From positions 248,001-312,000 of the forward strand of contig NZ_CP120369.1 of NCBI RefSeq assembly GCF_029892045.1: a stretch of DNA of 64,000 nt, written 5' to 3'. Below the pieces are notes generated by a model. It worked only from the letters and a program-made list of their open reading frames with translations. It had not been told where the DNA came from and searched no databases. Positions 47,321 through 56,479 of the stretch are shown one piece after another (positions within the stretch are counted from its first letter, which is position 1; each line of letters starts with the position of its first letter). The translations under genes and the position numbers were made by a program. The stretch comes from Sinorhizobium numidicum (lineage in GTDB: Bacteria > Pseudomonadota > Alphaproteobacteria > Rhizobiales > Rhizobiaceae).

Positions 47321-48490
47321 TTAAAGCTCGTATAGCTTCCGCGGCGACTTGGTCAGGACTTCATAGCCAGATTGTGTAACACGAAACGTCTCGCTGATGA
47401 CGTACCCAAAATCTTCTTCGATCCAGTTGCCGAGCATTAGGTGGAAGGTCATATTTGGCTTCAGCTCTGTCATATCGCCGTCCTTCAGACTCGCGGTGGG
47501 TTCGCCCCAATCAATACCCATGGCGTACCCACAACGTGAATCCTTCTGAAATCCGGCCCTTTCAATTGTGCGATAAAACGCAGTCGCCACGTCGCTGCAG
47601 GTTGCGCCAGGTCGAACGGCATTCAACGCCGCCTCCAAGCCTGAGACCTCGGCATCATGCAGACGCCGAAGACGATCGCAGGGAGCACCAACTGAAAACG
47701 TCCGCATGATGGCCGACACGTACCCGTGGCGGACGCCTGCTATTTCAAGATTGATCTGAGAACCTTCGCGAATGACGTCTTCGCTCCACTGGATATGGGA
47801 CGTACCAGTGCGTGGAGAAGAGCAGAGTGTCATCGGTGCAAGATCAGTCCCCTCTTTGCCACCAGCCCCGCGAATGAGCTGCGCTGCGATTTCTGCCATT
47901 ACTTCGGCTTCACGAACACCAGGGCGAATGACTTCGGAGGCTTTCAAGACTCCCGCGTCAGCGATTGCGGCGGCATCGCGCATCATTTCTAGTTCGAGAT
48001 CAGACTTGATCATTCGTATCCAGGCAACGGAATGCGTGCAATCAACGATTCGGGCGGTTTTAAAACGAGATTTGAATTTCTCGGCGGACCTTGAGGAGAG
48101 ATAGCCAAGCTGCACTCCAATGCCGCGCTCCACAGCGCGCGCTTCGTGTACGAAATCAATGATCGCATCAAAACCATCCTTAAGCGGATTTCCGATCAAT
48201 GCTTCCGAATATCCGATAATGTTTTTGCGGTCCAAGAACGTTTGGTGTACCGCTGCTGGCGCATCCTGGCGCCGCAATATGAAGGTGGGCTCTTCCTCCT
48301 TCATAGAGATCACGACCGCTTGCGGCACATAGCTCGACTTAGCCGTATAGCCCGTCAGATAGGTGATATCTGAGGAATTCCCAACGATCAATGTCTCGAT
48401 TTCGAGCCGGTCCATCTCCGACTTCACCGCGTTGAGACGCCTTAGAAATTCAGTGCGAGGAAATACTTGGGGCCCTTTGATAACCGGCAT
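47321..48490 (-). CDS. M24 family hydrolase, ectoine hydrolase (DoeA/EutD)-like
   Basis: About 389 residues from ATG 48490 (MPVIKGPQVFPRTEFLRRLN), with a strong AAGGAG six bases upstream. The N-terminal creatinase-like domain has EIETLIVGNSSDITYLTGYT; the C-terminal pita-bread domain has IKSDLELEMMRDAAAIADAG and SQINLEIAGVRHGYVSAIMR. The usual metal-binding Asp residues are replaced there (E and A), as in the metal-independent creatinase/DoeA group, in contrast to true aminopeptidases. LMLGNWIEEDFGYVISETFR supplies the conserved C-terminal Glu region. It likely opens a cyclic amidine or amide ring such as ectoine. The adjacent eutB-eutC remnant supports this. Confidence 0.8.
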   Translation of the reverse strand: MPVIKGPQVFPRTEFLRRLNAVKSEMDRLEIETLIVGNSSDITYLTGYTAKSSYVPQAVVISMKEEEPTFILRRQDAPAAVHQTFLDRKNIIGYSEALIGNPLKDGFDAIIDFVHEARAVERGIGVQLGYLSSRSAEKFKSRFKTARIVDCTHSVAWIRMIKSDLELEMMRDAAAIADAGVLKASEVIRPGVREAEVMAEIAAQLIRGAGGKEGTDLAPMTLCSSPRTGTSHIQWSEDVIREGSQINLEIAGVRHGYVSAIMRTFSVGAPCDRLRRLHDAEVSGLEAALNAVRPGATCSDVATAFYRTIERAGFQKDSRCGYAMGIDWGEPTASLKDGDMTELKPNMTFHLMLGNWIEEDFGYVISETFRVTQSGYEVLTKSPRKLYEL

Positions 48491-48635
48491 TTCTTTCTCC
48501 TTTTGAACGGTTAGTGATTGACAACGTTCGCGCCTTTTGCTGAACGGTCGACGGCAGTGCGGACGATGCACCGGGCTGCGACATTGGATTAAATTGACCG
48601 ACTATTTGGTTACTATTCTCTGAAGAGCCAACGGC

Positions 48636-48948
48636 TCAGCTACAGCTTTCAAACATGCGGCCCGCATTGAGCTCTTCTGCGCGCTGAAAGGCTAACGTGG
48701 CAATCGTAGTATCCTGAACACCTGTACCGGTAAGATCGGCTGTTGTGATGTCTGCCTCGCGATTGCGGCCGGCCCTTCCGCCGGCAATAACTTGACCCAG
48801 TTCCGGAAAGTCCCGTGTCGCCCGCAAACAGTCCAGGCTCTATCCCATGATGAAGTTCACCTAGCGACGTCGACGTCGTGAGAGGATTACGGAGGACGTG
48901 ATTGGCGATCCTCTCACGTGCCTGCTCGATCAAATCTAGGCTAATCAT
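48636..48948 (-). pseudogene. eutB-eutC deletion fusion (threonine dehydratase / ornithine cyclodeaminase ends)
   Basis: From ATG 48948 the first 33 residues, MISLDLIEQARERIANHVLR then NPLTTSTSLGEL, match the start of threonine dehydratase-like EutB proteins. At about 48843 the sequence switches frame and becomes RATRDFPELGQVIAGGRAGR, DITTADLTGTGVQDTTIATL and AFQRAEELNAG, the C-terminus of ornithine cyclodeaminase-like EutC, stopping at 48636. These two genes are neighbours in ectoine utilisation operons (eutABCDE), so a deletion of roughly 1.5-2 kb would make this fusion. No functional enzyme can result. The PLP lysine and NAD domain are both lost. Confidence 0.78.
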
Positions 48949-49265
48949 AGGATACACCTGCTCCAGAAACGGTCATAGTGCCTAACATGGTAGTCAAAAG
49001 TGCTGGTTCTGCGTCGACCGCGACCTGTGCACACCAGTTGAGCAGCTTGCCCGTTGAGCGGTCGAAACAAATAGCGATGGGTAGGGGGCCGGAGCCATCT
49101 ACGAGCAACGGTCTTGCGGGTGCGTTTGCGCCGTCAGAGCCGAAGTGTTTTTGACGTTTTCCCTAACGCGCATACCGACCGATCCTCCATCAGGCGTTCC
49201 AATCACACTAAATGGGATAGACGAGGTGCGCGAGCGGCATCAATTATTCAGAAGCGGGAATTCTT
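48941..49265 (-). pseudogene. Unidentified gene remnant overlapping the eutB-like start
   Basis: The minus strand reads SIPFSVIGTPDGGSVGMRVR and ENVKN, then after a one-base shift near 49150 FGSDGANAPARPLLVDGSGP, LPIAICFDRSTGKLLNWCAQ and VAVDAEPALLTTMLGTMTVS-GAGVSYD with stop TAG at 48941-48943. The stop overlaps the eutB-like ATG by 8 bp, so it was the previous gene of the operon. I do not recognise the family. The coherent amino-acid pattern and coupling argue for a real gene that is now frameshifted. Confidence 0.45.
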
Positions 49266-49537
49266 ATGATCTGAAGAAAGCTATCATCCGTCGGCCGACA
49301 CACACCAAAGTCGTTGCGCTATTATTCTATTCAATCGAACTCGCTGCTTCCACTCTGCCTGGAGTGGAGACGAGCTGCTCGATTTCTGCTTGATCCAATT
49401 CAGGATGATTCTGGGTTGGCTGGCGCCCGTTGAGCAGCCAAAATTGCTGGGCGAAGCAGTGAAATTCAGTACGCGCGATTTTCCCCGCGCGTTGACGCCG
49501 CCTTTCGGCATTTGATTTTGGAAAATGTCGCGCTGGC
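49266..49537. other. Non-coding stretch next to IS66 remnant
   Basis: About 270 bp. A minus-strand frame (GKIARTEFHCFAQQFWLLNG) is open but not recognised. It may be flanking DNA of a degraded IS66. Confidence 0.3.
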
Positions 49538-49760
49538 TCAGGCGACAGTGGCAGTCTTGGGGAAGTTGGACGGTAGCAGGTCGGTGAGATCGGCGTCGGC
49601 GGCGCGCTGGGGCAATTCGGTGAGGACATGGCGCAACCAGGCGAACGGCTCGACGGGTGAGGCGCGGCAGGTCAGCATCAGGCTGTAGAATACGGTACTG
49701 GCCTTGGATCCATCCACGGTGTCGCTGAACAGCCAGATGCTATGACCATTTCTCCTTGCC
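49538..49760 (-). pseudogene. IS66 transposase TnpC, C-terminal remnant
   Basis: The minus strand reads NGHSIWLFSDTVDGSKASTV, FYSLMLTCRASPVEPFAWLR, then HVLTELPQRAADADLTDLLP. This is the standard C-terminus of one IS66 TnpC subtype, which differs from those at 20.7 and 37.5 kb. Everything upstream in the gene is absent. Confidence 0.78.
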
Positions 49761-49823
49761 AGGTTGTGCTCTATGCGCAGCTTATCCGTTGGCCATTTCG
49801 GCCGGGAGAAGGATGTATTCATC

Positions 49824-50628
49824 ATGACCGGTTACGACGCATATGTCGGTCTGGACGTCCACAAGGACTCGATTTCCGTGGCAGTTGCCGACGGAGGACG
49901 GTCGGGCGAGGTTCGCCTTATCGGGACGATACCTAACGAGCCGGAAGCGCTTTCCAAGCTGATTGGGAAGCTTGGAGTTTGTCTATGAAGCTGGTCCATG
50001 CGGTTACAACGTCTTTCGGCAAATTGAGGCACTCGGGTTTGATTGCAGAGTTGTAGGGCCAAGCCACACCCCGTTCGGCCGGGCAATCGGCAGAAGAACG
50101 ATTCGCGCGACGCTATGATGCTCGCGCGATTGTTGCGTGCCGGCGAACTAGCCTTTGTTTGGGTGCCGGACGCAGTGCATGAAGCGATGGGGGACCTGGT
50201 GCGCGCTCGTTCGGTAGCTTCTCACGATGCGCGGAAAGCACGCACATTGATACAACAGCCCGCGTCAACTCATGGCATACCTCGGCCTGGTGCCGGGGGA
50301 ACACTCAAGCGGCGGATCTGTGCGACCACGAGGAATAACCAAGACAGGCAATTCCGCCCTGCGCGCCTTGCTGTTTGAAGCAGCTTGGTCTTACCGCGGT
50401 CGTGCCAAGGTTGGGAACTGGATGCACCAGCATCGCCCCGACGTGCCGCAGGCTATCAATGACATTGCTTGGAAAGCCCAAGTCCGGCTGAGCGCTCGTT
50501 ACCGGAAGTTGGTCGGTTCAGGCAAAAAGAGCACTGTCGCAATCACTGCTATTGCTCGCGAACTCGTAGGATTTCTATGGGACGTCGCTCGTAGACCTGA
50601 AGGCGAACCGGGGTTACCCACAGCCTGA
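49824..50628 (+). pseudogene. IS110-family transposase, frameshifted and deleted
   Basis: From ATG 49824 it reads MTGYDAYVGLDVHKDSISVA, the DEDD N-terminus, then in another frame LEFVYEAGPCGYNVFRQIEA and LGFDCRVVGP, then KNDSRDAMMLARLLRAGELA. A deletion after ARTLIQQ joins this to MAYLGLVPGEHSSGGSVRPR and GNSALRALLFEAAWSYRGRA, the Transposase_20 part, ending at 50628. At least two frameshifts and one deletion make it inactive. It lies between two IS66 fragments. Confidence 0.8.
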
Positions 50629-50904
50629 AGCCGAGTTCAAAATCAACGATCGGGAATGGTCAGGGCGTCGGGAGCGGAGAAGGAAACCTCGGGCAAAGTG
50701 TTTGGACAGGTTCTTCCCACGTCCGCAGCCAGATCGAGGCAGCCTTCCGACGCATCGTCATCATTGGGAGCCAACCCCAGGAAAAGAGTTTGAGCAACCG
50801 TCGAGTAGTCCCGGCGCTCTGACCCATCCCGACCGTCACATAACCTTGCTCGTCGCCTGCATCGCGGCCGGCGCTTTAAGTTGTGTCTTAACTCTGGACA
50901 ATGA

Positions 50905-51205
50905 TCATAAGAACTCTTTCTGCCAGTGGCAAAGATTCTGATATCGCATTCGAGAAGGTTGTTGTCGATCGGCATCCTGCCGTCTTCGGCGTAGCGCGTC
51001 AGATATTCCCATTGGTTCAGACTGTAGAATACGGCATCGCCAAGCTTGCTCTCCGGCAAGACCTTTCTTGGCGATTTTATCGAGCAATTCCTACGACGGT
51101 CCCGGTCCTTGCGGCAGGAAAGACCGATATCGACCGTCGACAGGCTGAGGGAAACGCCTTCGCGTTCGAAGCGCTCGACCTGACGATTGAGCGGCAGATG
51201 CTCCC
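50905..51205 (-). pseudogene. IS66 TnpC internal fragments in reverse orientation
   Basis: On the minus strand 51060-51205 reads QHLPLNRQVERFEREGVSLS-LSTVD, and 50905-51059 reads PESKLGDAVFYSLNQWEYLT then RYAEDGRMPIDNNLLECDIR-IFATGRKS. These are the middle and the catalytic Glu part of TnpC with the intervening region deleted. The adjacent bases from 51206 encode TnpC on the opposite strand, so the element has been partly inverted. Confidence 0.72.
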
Positions 51206-52015
51206 GAAGTTGGGTCTATGTCCGCGACGTTTCGGCGGCACAGCCGCACCGTCGGCGATGTTCTACTATTCCCGTGATCGCGCGGGCGAGCACCCGCAGG
51301 CGCATCTCGCCGGCTGTAGCGGCATTCTGCAGGCGGACGCCTATACCGGCTACACCAAGCTCTATCTTCCGGATCGACGGCCCGGCCCGGTAACGGAAGC
51401 AGCCTGCTTGGTCCATGCGAGGCGGTCTTTTTTTGCGATGGCCGACGTCGAGGCGAATGCGCGCCGAAAAGCCAGGGCAAGACGCCGGCCGTCATCTCGC
51501 CGATCGCTCTGGAAATGGTGCAACGGATCGATGCCCTGTTCGACATCGAGCGCGAGATCAACGGTCAGCGCGCGGAGGTCCGAAAGGCCGTTCGTCAGGA
51601 GCGGAGCCTGCCTCTGGTTCTCGGCCTGGAAGCGTGGATGAAGGCTCATCGTGCCAAGCTGTCTCGCAACGATGATCTCGCCAAGGCCTTCGATTACCTG
51701 CTGAAACGCTGGTCTGCCTTCACCCTCTTCCTCGACGACGGGGCGTGTCTGTCTCTCGAACAATGCCGCCGAACGCGCCCTGCGCGGCATAGCGCTGGGC
51801 AGGAAATCGTGGTTGTTCGCCGGATCGGACCGCGTGGCCAGCGCGCCGCCATGTACAGCTTGATTGTCTCGGCCAAAATGAACGACGTCGGTCCGCAAGC
51901 CTGGCTCGCCGACGTGCTTCACCGCATTGCCGGTTATCCCGCACATCGGCTCGATGAGCTCTTGCCCTGGAACTGGAAGAGCGCGTCGCCGGCGGCACAC
52001 ATGCTGGCAGCCTAA
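51206..52015 (+). pseudogene. IS66 TnpC C-terminal half, frameshifted
   Basis: The plus strand reads WVYVRD, a shifted TAAPSAMFYYSRDRAGEHPQ, AHLAGCSGILQADAYTGYTK and EAACLVHARRSFFAMADVEA, then MVQRIDALFDIEREINGQRA and SKLSRNDDLAKAF-like sequence, ending LPWNWKSASPAAHMLAA at 52015. It has the same frameshifts as the copy at 20689-21417 but retains a stretch (AMFYYSRDRAG) that is deleted there. It is inactive. Confidence 0.82.
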
Positions 52016-52418
52016 AGATGCCGGCTTCTCTGGTACGCCTGAAGGTCACCCTCGACCATGTCGAACCGACGGTGATGCGGCGCGTTGTGGTGCCGTTCCG
52101 CATCAAGCTCCCTCGCCTTCATGAGGTGCTGCAGGCGGCGATGGGCTGGAGCAACAGCCACCTTTACGAATTCCGCATCCGCGACGTCGGCTTTGGTCCG
52201 GCTGACCAGGACTGGGGAGATGGCCCGCTCGATGCGCGCAAGATCTCGCTGCTGGCGGCAATCGAAGACATCGCCGCGAAATCGTTCAAGTACCTTTACG
52301 ACTTTGGCGACGGCTGGACGCACAGTATCAACATCGAGCGCACCTTCCCCGTCATCGGCCTTGCAGAGCCAATGCTCCTCGAAGCAACCGGACGCTGCCC
52401 TCCCGAGGACATCAGCGG
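51287..52418. repeat. Long inverted repeat, copy B (partner 20286-21417)
   Basis: This is the reverse complement of 20286-21417, 1132 bp in both. It covers tnpC and the first 134 codons of the pRiA4b ORF-3 gene. No difference is seen by eye. Homologous exchange between the two would invert the roughly 30 kb between them. Confidence 0.85.
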
Positions 52419-52500
52419 ACCATATGGAGAAACCCTCCTTCTCGACACTCGAAGAACCTGGTTTGTCGCGAGCGCCGATTTGGAGACTGGAACGGAGTAG
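52018..52500 (+). pseudogene. pRiA4b ORF-3 family gene, 3' truncated
   Basis: Identical at its start to the gene at 20102-20686 (MPASLVRLKVTLDHVEPTVM through GRCPPEDISGP), but after 52418 it runs into unrelated sequence (YGETLLLDTRRTWFVASADL) and stops at 52498-52500. About 60 C-terminal residues of the family are missing. It marks the right edge of the inverted repeat. Confidence 0.83.
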
Positions 52501-52707
52501 CCTTTGTGAGGACTCGCGCTCTCAGACCTGATACCGCGAGATGCAAGCCCGCTTATCAGCCGCAGAGTTCGTTTCAATCTCGTAGGCACCCCGAGATGTT
52601 CCAAATAACATTCCCATATCAGGCATAACACTTCGCATCTTCCAAAGGAGCTCAGTTCGCGGGATGCGTATATCGCAGACAAACAAAGCAGAAAGGGGAA
52701 CATTTCA

Positions 52708-53808
52708 ATGTTTAGCAGACGCAGAATTTTGCAGTTGAGCGCGTTGGCCGCGGCGGGTTCGTTCATTCCGCGCTTTACGCTTGCCCAATCGACCTCTTCG
52801 CTGGTTGAGGCTGCCAAAGCCGCGGGCCAGGATCGCGTTGTAATCAGTTCCGGGTCCGGCGTCTTCGCACAACTAATGGACGAACTGTTCTTTCAGCCAT
52901 TCAAGAAAGCGACAGGTATTTCGGTTAGTGGGGTGGATTCGGTAGACTCGCTCGTGCGCATCAAAGCAATGGTGCAGTCGGGCAACATAGAGTGGGACAT
53001 TGCATATTTGTCCCCCGAAGAGGTCTCGGACGAATTCAAGCCGTACTTCGAAAACCTTGGCGCAAATTGCGAACAATTGCCGAACGTTAGTCTAGAGGGA
53101 GTTGACGGATCTTGCTTTGGAGGATCTGCAGTCGCCTGGGATCAGGGCGGCCTTGGTCTGGCTTACGACGAACGTGCATTTCCAGAGGGCGGCCCAACCA
53201 ACTGGGTCGAATTTTGGGACGTCGAAAAGTTCCCCGGGCCCCGGGCGCTTCCCAACTACGGCAGTCCTTGGCAAGTTCTGACGGCTGCACTCATAGCGGA
53301 CGGTGTTCCTCGTGATAAGCTCTTTCCGCTGGATCTTGATCGCGCATTTAGGAAGCTCGACGAGCTCAAGCCGAACATCGCCGTGTGGTGGGCCGCGGGT
53401 GACCAGAGCCAGCAGCTCTTTCGCAGCAAAGAGGTGGTTGCTTCGGCGATCTGGAACGGTCGCGCTTCTCGCCTTCAAGCAGAGGGCGTCCCAGTCCGGT
53501 TTAGTTGGGATGGCGCATGTTATGAACCCATGACTTATCGCTTAGTTAAAAACGGGCCGAATCCGTTGGCTGCCAAAGCGTTGCTCGACTTCCTTTATAC
53601 TCGGCCGGAAGCGCACGCAGCGTTTATCAAGAAGATGTCCTATGCGCTTCCGAATAAGAAAGCCATTGAACTGCTTGATCCGAAATTCGCGTCCTCGCTT
53701 GTCACTGCACCCGAGAACTTGCCCAAAGTAGTCAGGATGGACGCTGATTGGATCAACGCCAATCGTGCGGTCCTCAGTGAGCGCTGGACCAGTTGGGTTA
53801 GTGGGTGA
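52708..53808 (+). CDS. ABC transporter solute-binding protein (PotD-like), Tat signal
   Basis: A 366-residue periplasmic binding protein. The N-terminus FSRRRILQLSALAAAGSFIP has a twin-arginine motif, hydrophobic core and a likely cut near TLAQ, so it should be exported folded. The body has the PotD/AfuA-type pattern: KKATGISVSGVDSVDSLVRI, GNIEWDIAYLSPEE, GGSAVAWDQGGLGLAYDERA, NWVEFWDVEKFPGPRALPNY and AIWNGRASRLQAEGVPVRFS. It likely delivers a polyamine-like or cationic compound to an inner-membrane importer. No permease is adjacent; the matching ATPase and two permeases at 29365-32208 are the obvious candidates, separated by rearranged DNA. An amidase gene follows. Confidence 0.87.
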   Translation: MFSRRRILQLSALAAAGSFIPRFTLAQSTSSLVEAAKAAGQDRVVISSGSGVFAQLMDELFFQPFKKATGISVSGVDSVDSLVRIKAMVQSGNIEWDIAYLSPEEVSDEFKPYFENLGANCEQLPNVSLEGVDGSCFGGSAVAWDQGGLGLAYDERAFPEGGPTNWVEFWDVEKFPGPRALPNYGSPWQVLTAALIADGVPRDKLFPLDLDRAFRKLDELKPNIAVWWAAGDQSQQLFRSKEVVASAIWNGRASRLQAEGVPVRFSWDGACYEPMTYRLVKNGPNPLAAKALLDFLYTRPEAHAAFIKKMSYALPNKKAIELLDPKFASSLVTAPENLPKVVRMDADWINANRAVLSERWTSWVSG

Positions 53809-53823
53809 GATAGATATTCTGGC

Positions 53824-53865
53824 GATGGGTCTCGAACTTAGACTTACTCCAGGTCGAGACCCATC
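53824..53865 (+). terminator. Perfect 12-bp stem hairpin between binding-protein and amidase genes
   Basis: GATGGGTCTCGA (53824-53835) pairs with TCGAGACCCATC (53854-53865) across an 18-nt loop, 15 bp after the stop of the solute-binding protein. A short ATTCT follows with no strong T-run. It could be an attenuating terminator or an mRNA-stabilising 3' structure that keeps binding-protein message more abundant than downstream message, as is common in such operons. Confidence 0.62.
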
Positions 53866-53925
53866 ATTCTGAGCCCCCGACTGCTACGACCATCCCAGGG
53901 CCCGACGGCGCAAAGGTACATTAAC

Positions 53926-55362
53926 TTGAAACTCAGTGAGTATGTCCATTTCGACGCGACCGGGCTAGCGCATCTCGTACGCTCCGGCGAGATAGCTGCG
54001 GTTGAGCTAACCCGCTTAGCTCGCCTCGCCTATGACGAGGTCAACCCTCGCATCAACGCAGTCATTGAATTTTATGAAGACGCAGAGACCGTTGCGAGTT
54101 CGGATTCAGGCCTTTTTCACGGCGTCCCGTTCCTACGCAAAGACATTGGGCCCAGCGAATCTGGCCGTCTTCAAGAAAAAGGGAGCCGGCTGTTCAAAGG
54201 TTATCGCCCTAAAACGGACAGCTTCTACTTCCGTCGCGCTCGCGCGGCCGGGCTCCGAACTGTCGGAAGAACAACAACGCCGGAGCTAGCGATATCCGGC
54301 ACCACTGAAACCGTTCTCAACGGCATTACTCATAACCCATGGAATTTAGATCGCACTGCAGGAGGGTCCTCCGGCGGGGCCGCTGCGGCAGTCGCCGCCG
54401 GAATCACCCCAATAGCGCATGCCAGCGACGGCGGCGGATCGACCCGGGGTCCCGCAGCCTGGTGCGGACTCGTAGGACTTAACCCGTCTCGCGGTCGAGT
54501 TTCAGGAGGGCCGGCCCAACAAGATACAAAGTTTGGTCTGTCTCGATCGTTCGTTCTTTGTCGTACCGTGCGCGATATGGCTGCCGCACTGGACGTGTTT
54601 TCCGGCTCGCATATCGGCGATCCATTTACGATCGTTCAGCCTGAACGTTCCTATGTAGCGGAACTTTCGCGACCGACCAGTGCCCTGAAGATTGGGGTCG
54701 CTAGGACTACATGGGGCAAGCTCGATCTTGATCCAGAAGTCCTGCAAGCCGTCGACTCGACCGCCTCGCTTTTGGAGGAAATGGGGCACTCGGTGGCAGA
54801 GATCGAAGCTCCGTTCGATTATAAGGAGTTCATAGAGACTATTCTCCTTTGGGAGGATCTTGACGCGGTGTCGCTTGAAGCGGCGGCACAAGCCCTCGGT
54901 CGAGAGATCAGCCAAGACACCCTAGAGCCGGTAACGCTCAAGCTTTACGAACGTGGGCGAAAACAGCCATTGTCGATCTGGAGCGAGGTGGACGAAGGGT
55001 TTCGAAGACTTCGCTTCCGCGTCGCCGAGGCTATTCATTCATTCGACGTTCTGCTTACACCTACGCAGCCGATCGTGGCCCACCCGCATGGAACAATTTA
55101 CAGCCTCACCCACCCAGCAATCTCTGCAGAAGAGTGGACGGAAAAGGTCTACAAAGGTTGCCATATGCCAATATTCAACATTACTGGACAACCTTCTGTC
55201 TCCTTGCCACTCGCACAAAGCACAGACGGGTTGCCAATCGGTCTTCAGATCGTCGGTCGCTTCGGCGACGAAGCCACACTCGTGCGGGTAGCACGAGACT
55301 TGGAAGAGGCTAGACCGTGGCGAGACAGGCACCCTGGCGTTCGGGCAGGCGGTGATCGATGA
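53926..55362 (+). CDS. Amidase (amidase signature family)
   Basis: A 478-residue amidase. The start is TTG 53926, with AAAGG about ten bases upstream; no in-frame ATG lies close by and homology begins near residue 10. The Ser-cisSer-Lys triad is visible: K72 in FLRKDIGP, S148 in GGSSGGAAAAVAAG and S172 in SDGGGSTRGPAAWCGLVGLN. The C-terminal part VLLTPTQPIVAHPHG and NITGQPSVSLPLAQSTDGLP is typical for the family. It hydrolyses an amide to acid plus ammonia or amine. Position behind a solute-binding protein gene suggests that the imported compound is an amide. Confidence 0.9.
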   Translation: MKLSEYVHFDATGLAHLVRSGEIAAVELTRLARLAYDEVNPRINAVIEFYEDAETVASSDSGLFHGVPFLRKDIGPSESGRLQEKGSRLFKGYRPKTDSFYFRRARAAGLRTVGRTTTPELAISGTTETVLNGITHNPWNLDRTAGGSSGGAAAAVAAGITPIAHASDGGGSTRGPAAWCGLVGLNPSRGRVSGGPAQQDTKFGLSRSFVLCRTVRDMAAALDVFSGSHIGDPFTIVQPERSYVAELSRPTSALKIGVARTTWGKLDLDPEVLQAVDSTASLLEEMGHSVAEIEAPFDYKEFIETILLWEDLDAVSLEAAAQALGREISQDTLEPVTLKLYERGRKQPLSIWSEVDEGFRRLRFRVAEAIHSFDVLLTPTQPIVAHPHGTIYSLTHPAISAEEWTEKVYKGCHMPIFNITGQPSVSLPLAQSTDGLPIGLQIVGRFGDEATLVRVARDLEEARPWRDRHPGVRAGGDR

Positions 55363-55534
55363 CCCTTATGTTCAATTATGTTTTTGTGGTCAGATTCGGA
55401 GACTAACGGGTACGCCACCCACGCTCCCGAAATTGAGCTTTCCCCAGCATGCTCCTCGCTGGGGCGGGCCCTGGCGGCTTCGGTTCAGCGTCCCCGGCGT
55501 TTGCCGCGATATGTTCAAGATCTTGATCGCCGCC

Positions 55535-56060
55535 CGCATTGATTTTAGCGCCGCCAGACTGATCTCGGGGGTATATCCGGAGAAGAACTCATCTGCTGTG
55601 ACGTCACCACCTGTCGCGGCCTGAATTTGGCTCCAAGGAAGCGCCAACTTTGACAGTCGGATACATTTTTCGGCGCCGATTATTTTTGCAGCAGACGATC
55701 TGAGTCTGATGCATCAGAAGCCCGCATTCTGGCAGCCACCCTTGAAGTTCGGCCATGAGGGCCCCTGCTTCTTGCTCGGTCCGGCAGTGCGCCAGACTAT
55801 CGTCCGCATACCGACACCCATGGAAGATCCGGATGTGCCCGGGTCATCCAGACGTCAAACGCCTAATGCAGGAGCAGATTCGAAACGATTCGGCTGAGCA
55901 CGCCCACTTGCGGGGTACCACGCGTGCTTTCAATGCTTCTCCGCTCTTTTTCATAGGCGCGGTCAGCCATCTTTCGACGTCGTTGGATAAATGCAGTTCG
56001 ACTAACCCGCTCCGCCGCGCCGGAGCGGCAAGGAAGTGATATATTCAGTAGGGGCTCCAA
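55535..56060 (-). pseudogene. Group II intron reverse transcriptase, remnant
   Basis: On the minus strand one frame has YEKERRSIESTRGTPQVGVL then SRIVSNLLLH (55863-56060). Adjacent frames have AFDVWMTRAHPDLPW, then YADDSLAHCRTEQEAGALMA (the YADD catalytic box) and LPECGLLMHQTQIVCCKN. This is the core of a bacterial group II intron RT of a different subclass from the one at 27 kb. Frameshifts and stops make it inactive. Domain V and the intron ends were not found here. Confidence 0.7.
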
Positions 56061-56241
56061 CTGCGAGAGGAAGGGACGGCGGTTCGCAACCCATTCTATC
56101 GGACGGAGGGCTCGTCATGCCCCCCACTTCGCCAGCGCATGAGCGAGGACATGCAGGTGTGCAATTTCTCGCTCAAGATTCAACTCCCGTACCTGCAACA
56201 AGTGTCGCTGTTTTGCACGACATTTCGGCAGGTCGCCGGAC

Positions 56242-56475
56242 TTACTCGGCCGCGAGGACGCCCGGCCGATCTGGCCTATCTGGCCAACGAGAAGAAACTG
56301 GCGCCGGTTCGATCCACAAAAGCTTCGCAAGCGCGGCTTCGTTCGGTTCAAGATGCGCGTGAAGATAGGTCAGCGTGGTTTCGACCGTCTCATGTCGAGC
56401 CATAGGGCGATGACCGAGCAATCCACGCCCGCCTGTGGCGAAATATTTGTTCAGCCGCGCCTGCACGCCGCCAGC
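56242..56475 (-). pseudogene. Tyrosine recombinase/integrase, C-terminal remnant
   Basis: The minus strand reads LLGHRPMARHETVETTLTYL then HAHLEPNEAALAKL. The pattern LGH..-...T..YLHAHLE..EAALAK is the end of rhizobial plasmid-type tyrosine recombinases, with the catalytic His in GHR and Tyr in TYLH. The N-terminal and first catalytic Arg parts are missing. It joins directly to IS110 sequence. Confidence 0.55.
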
Positions 56476-56479
56476 TGAG

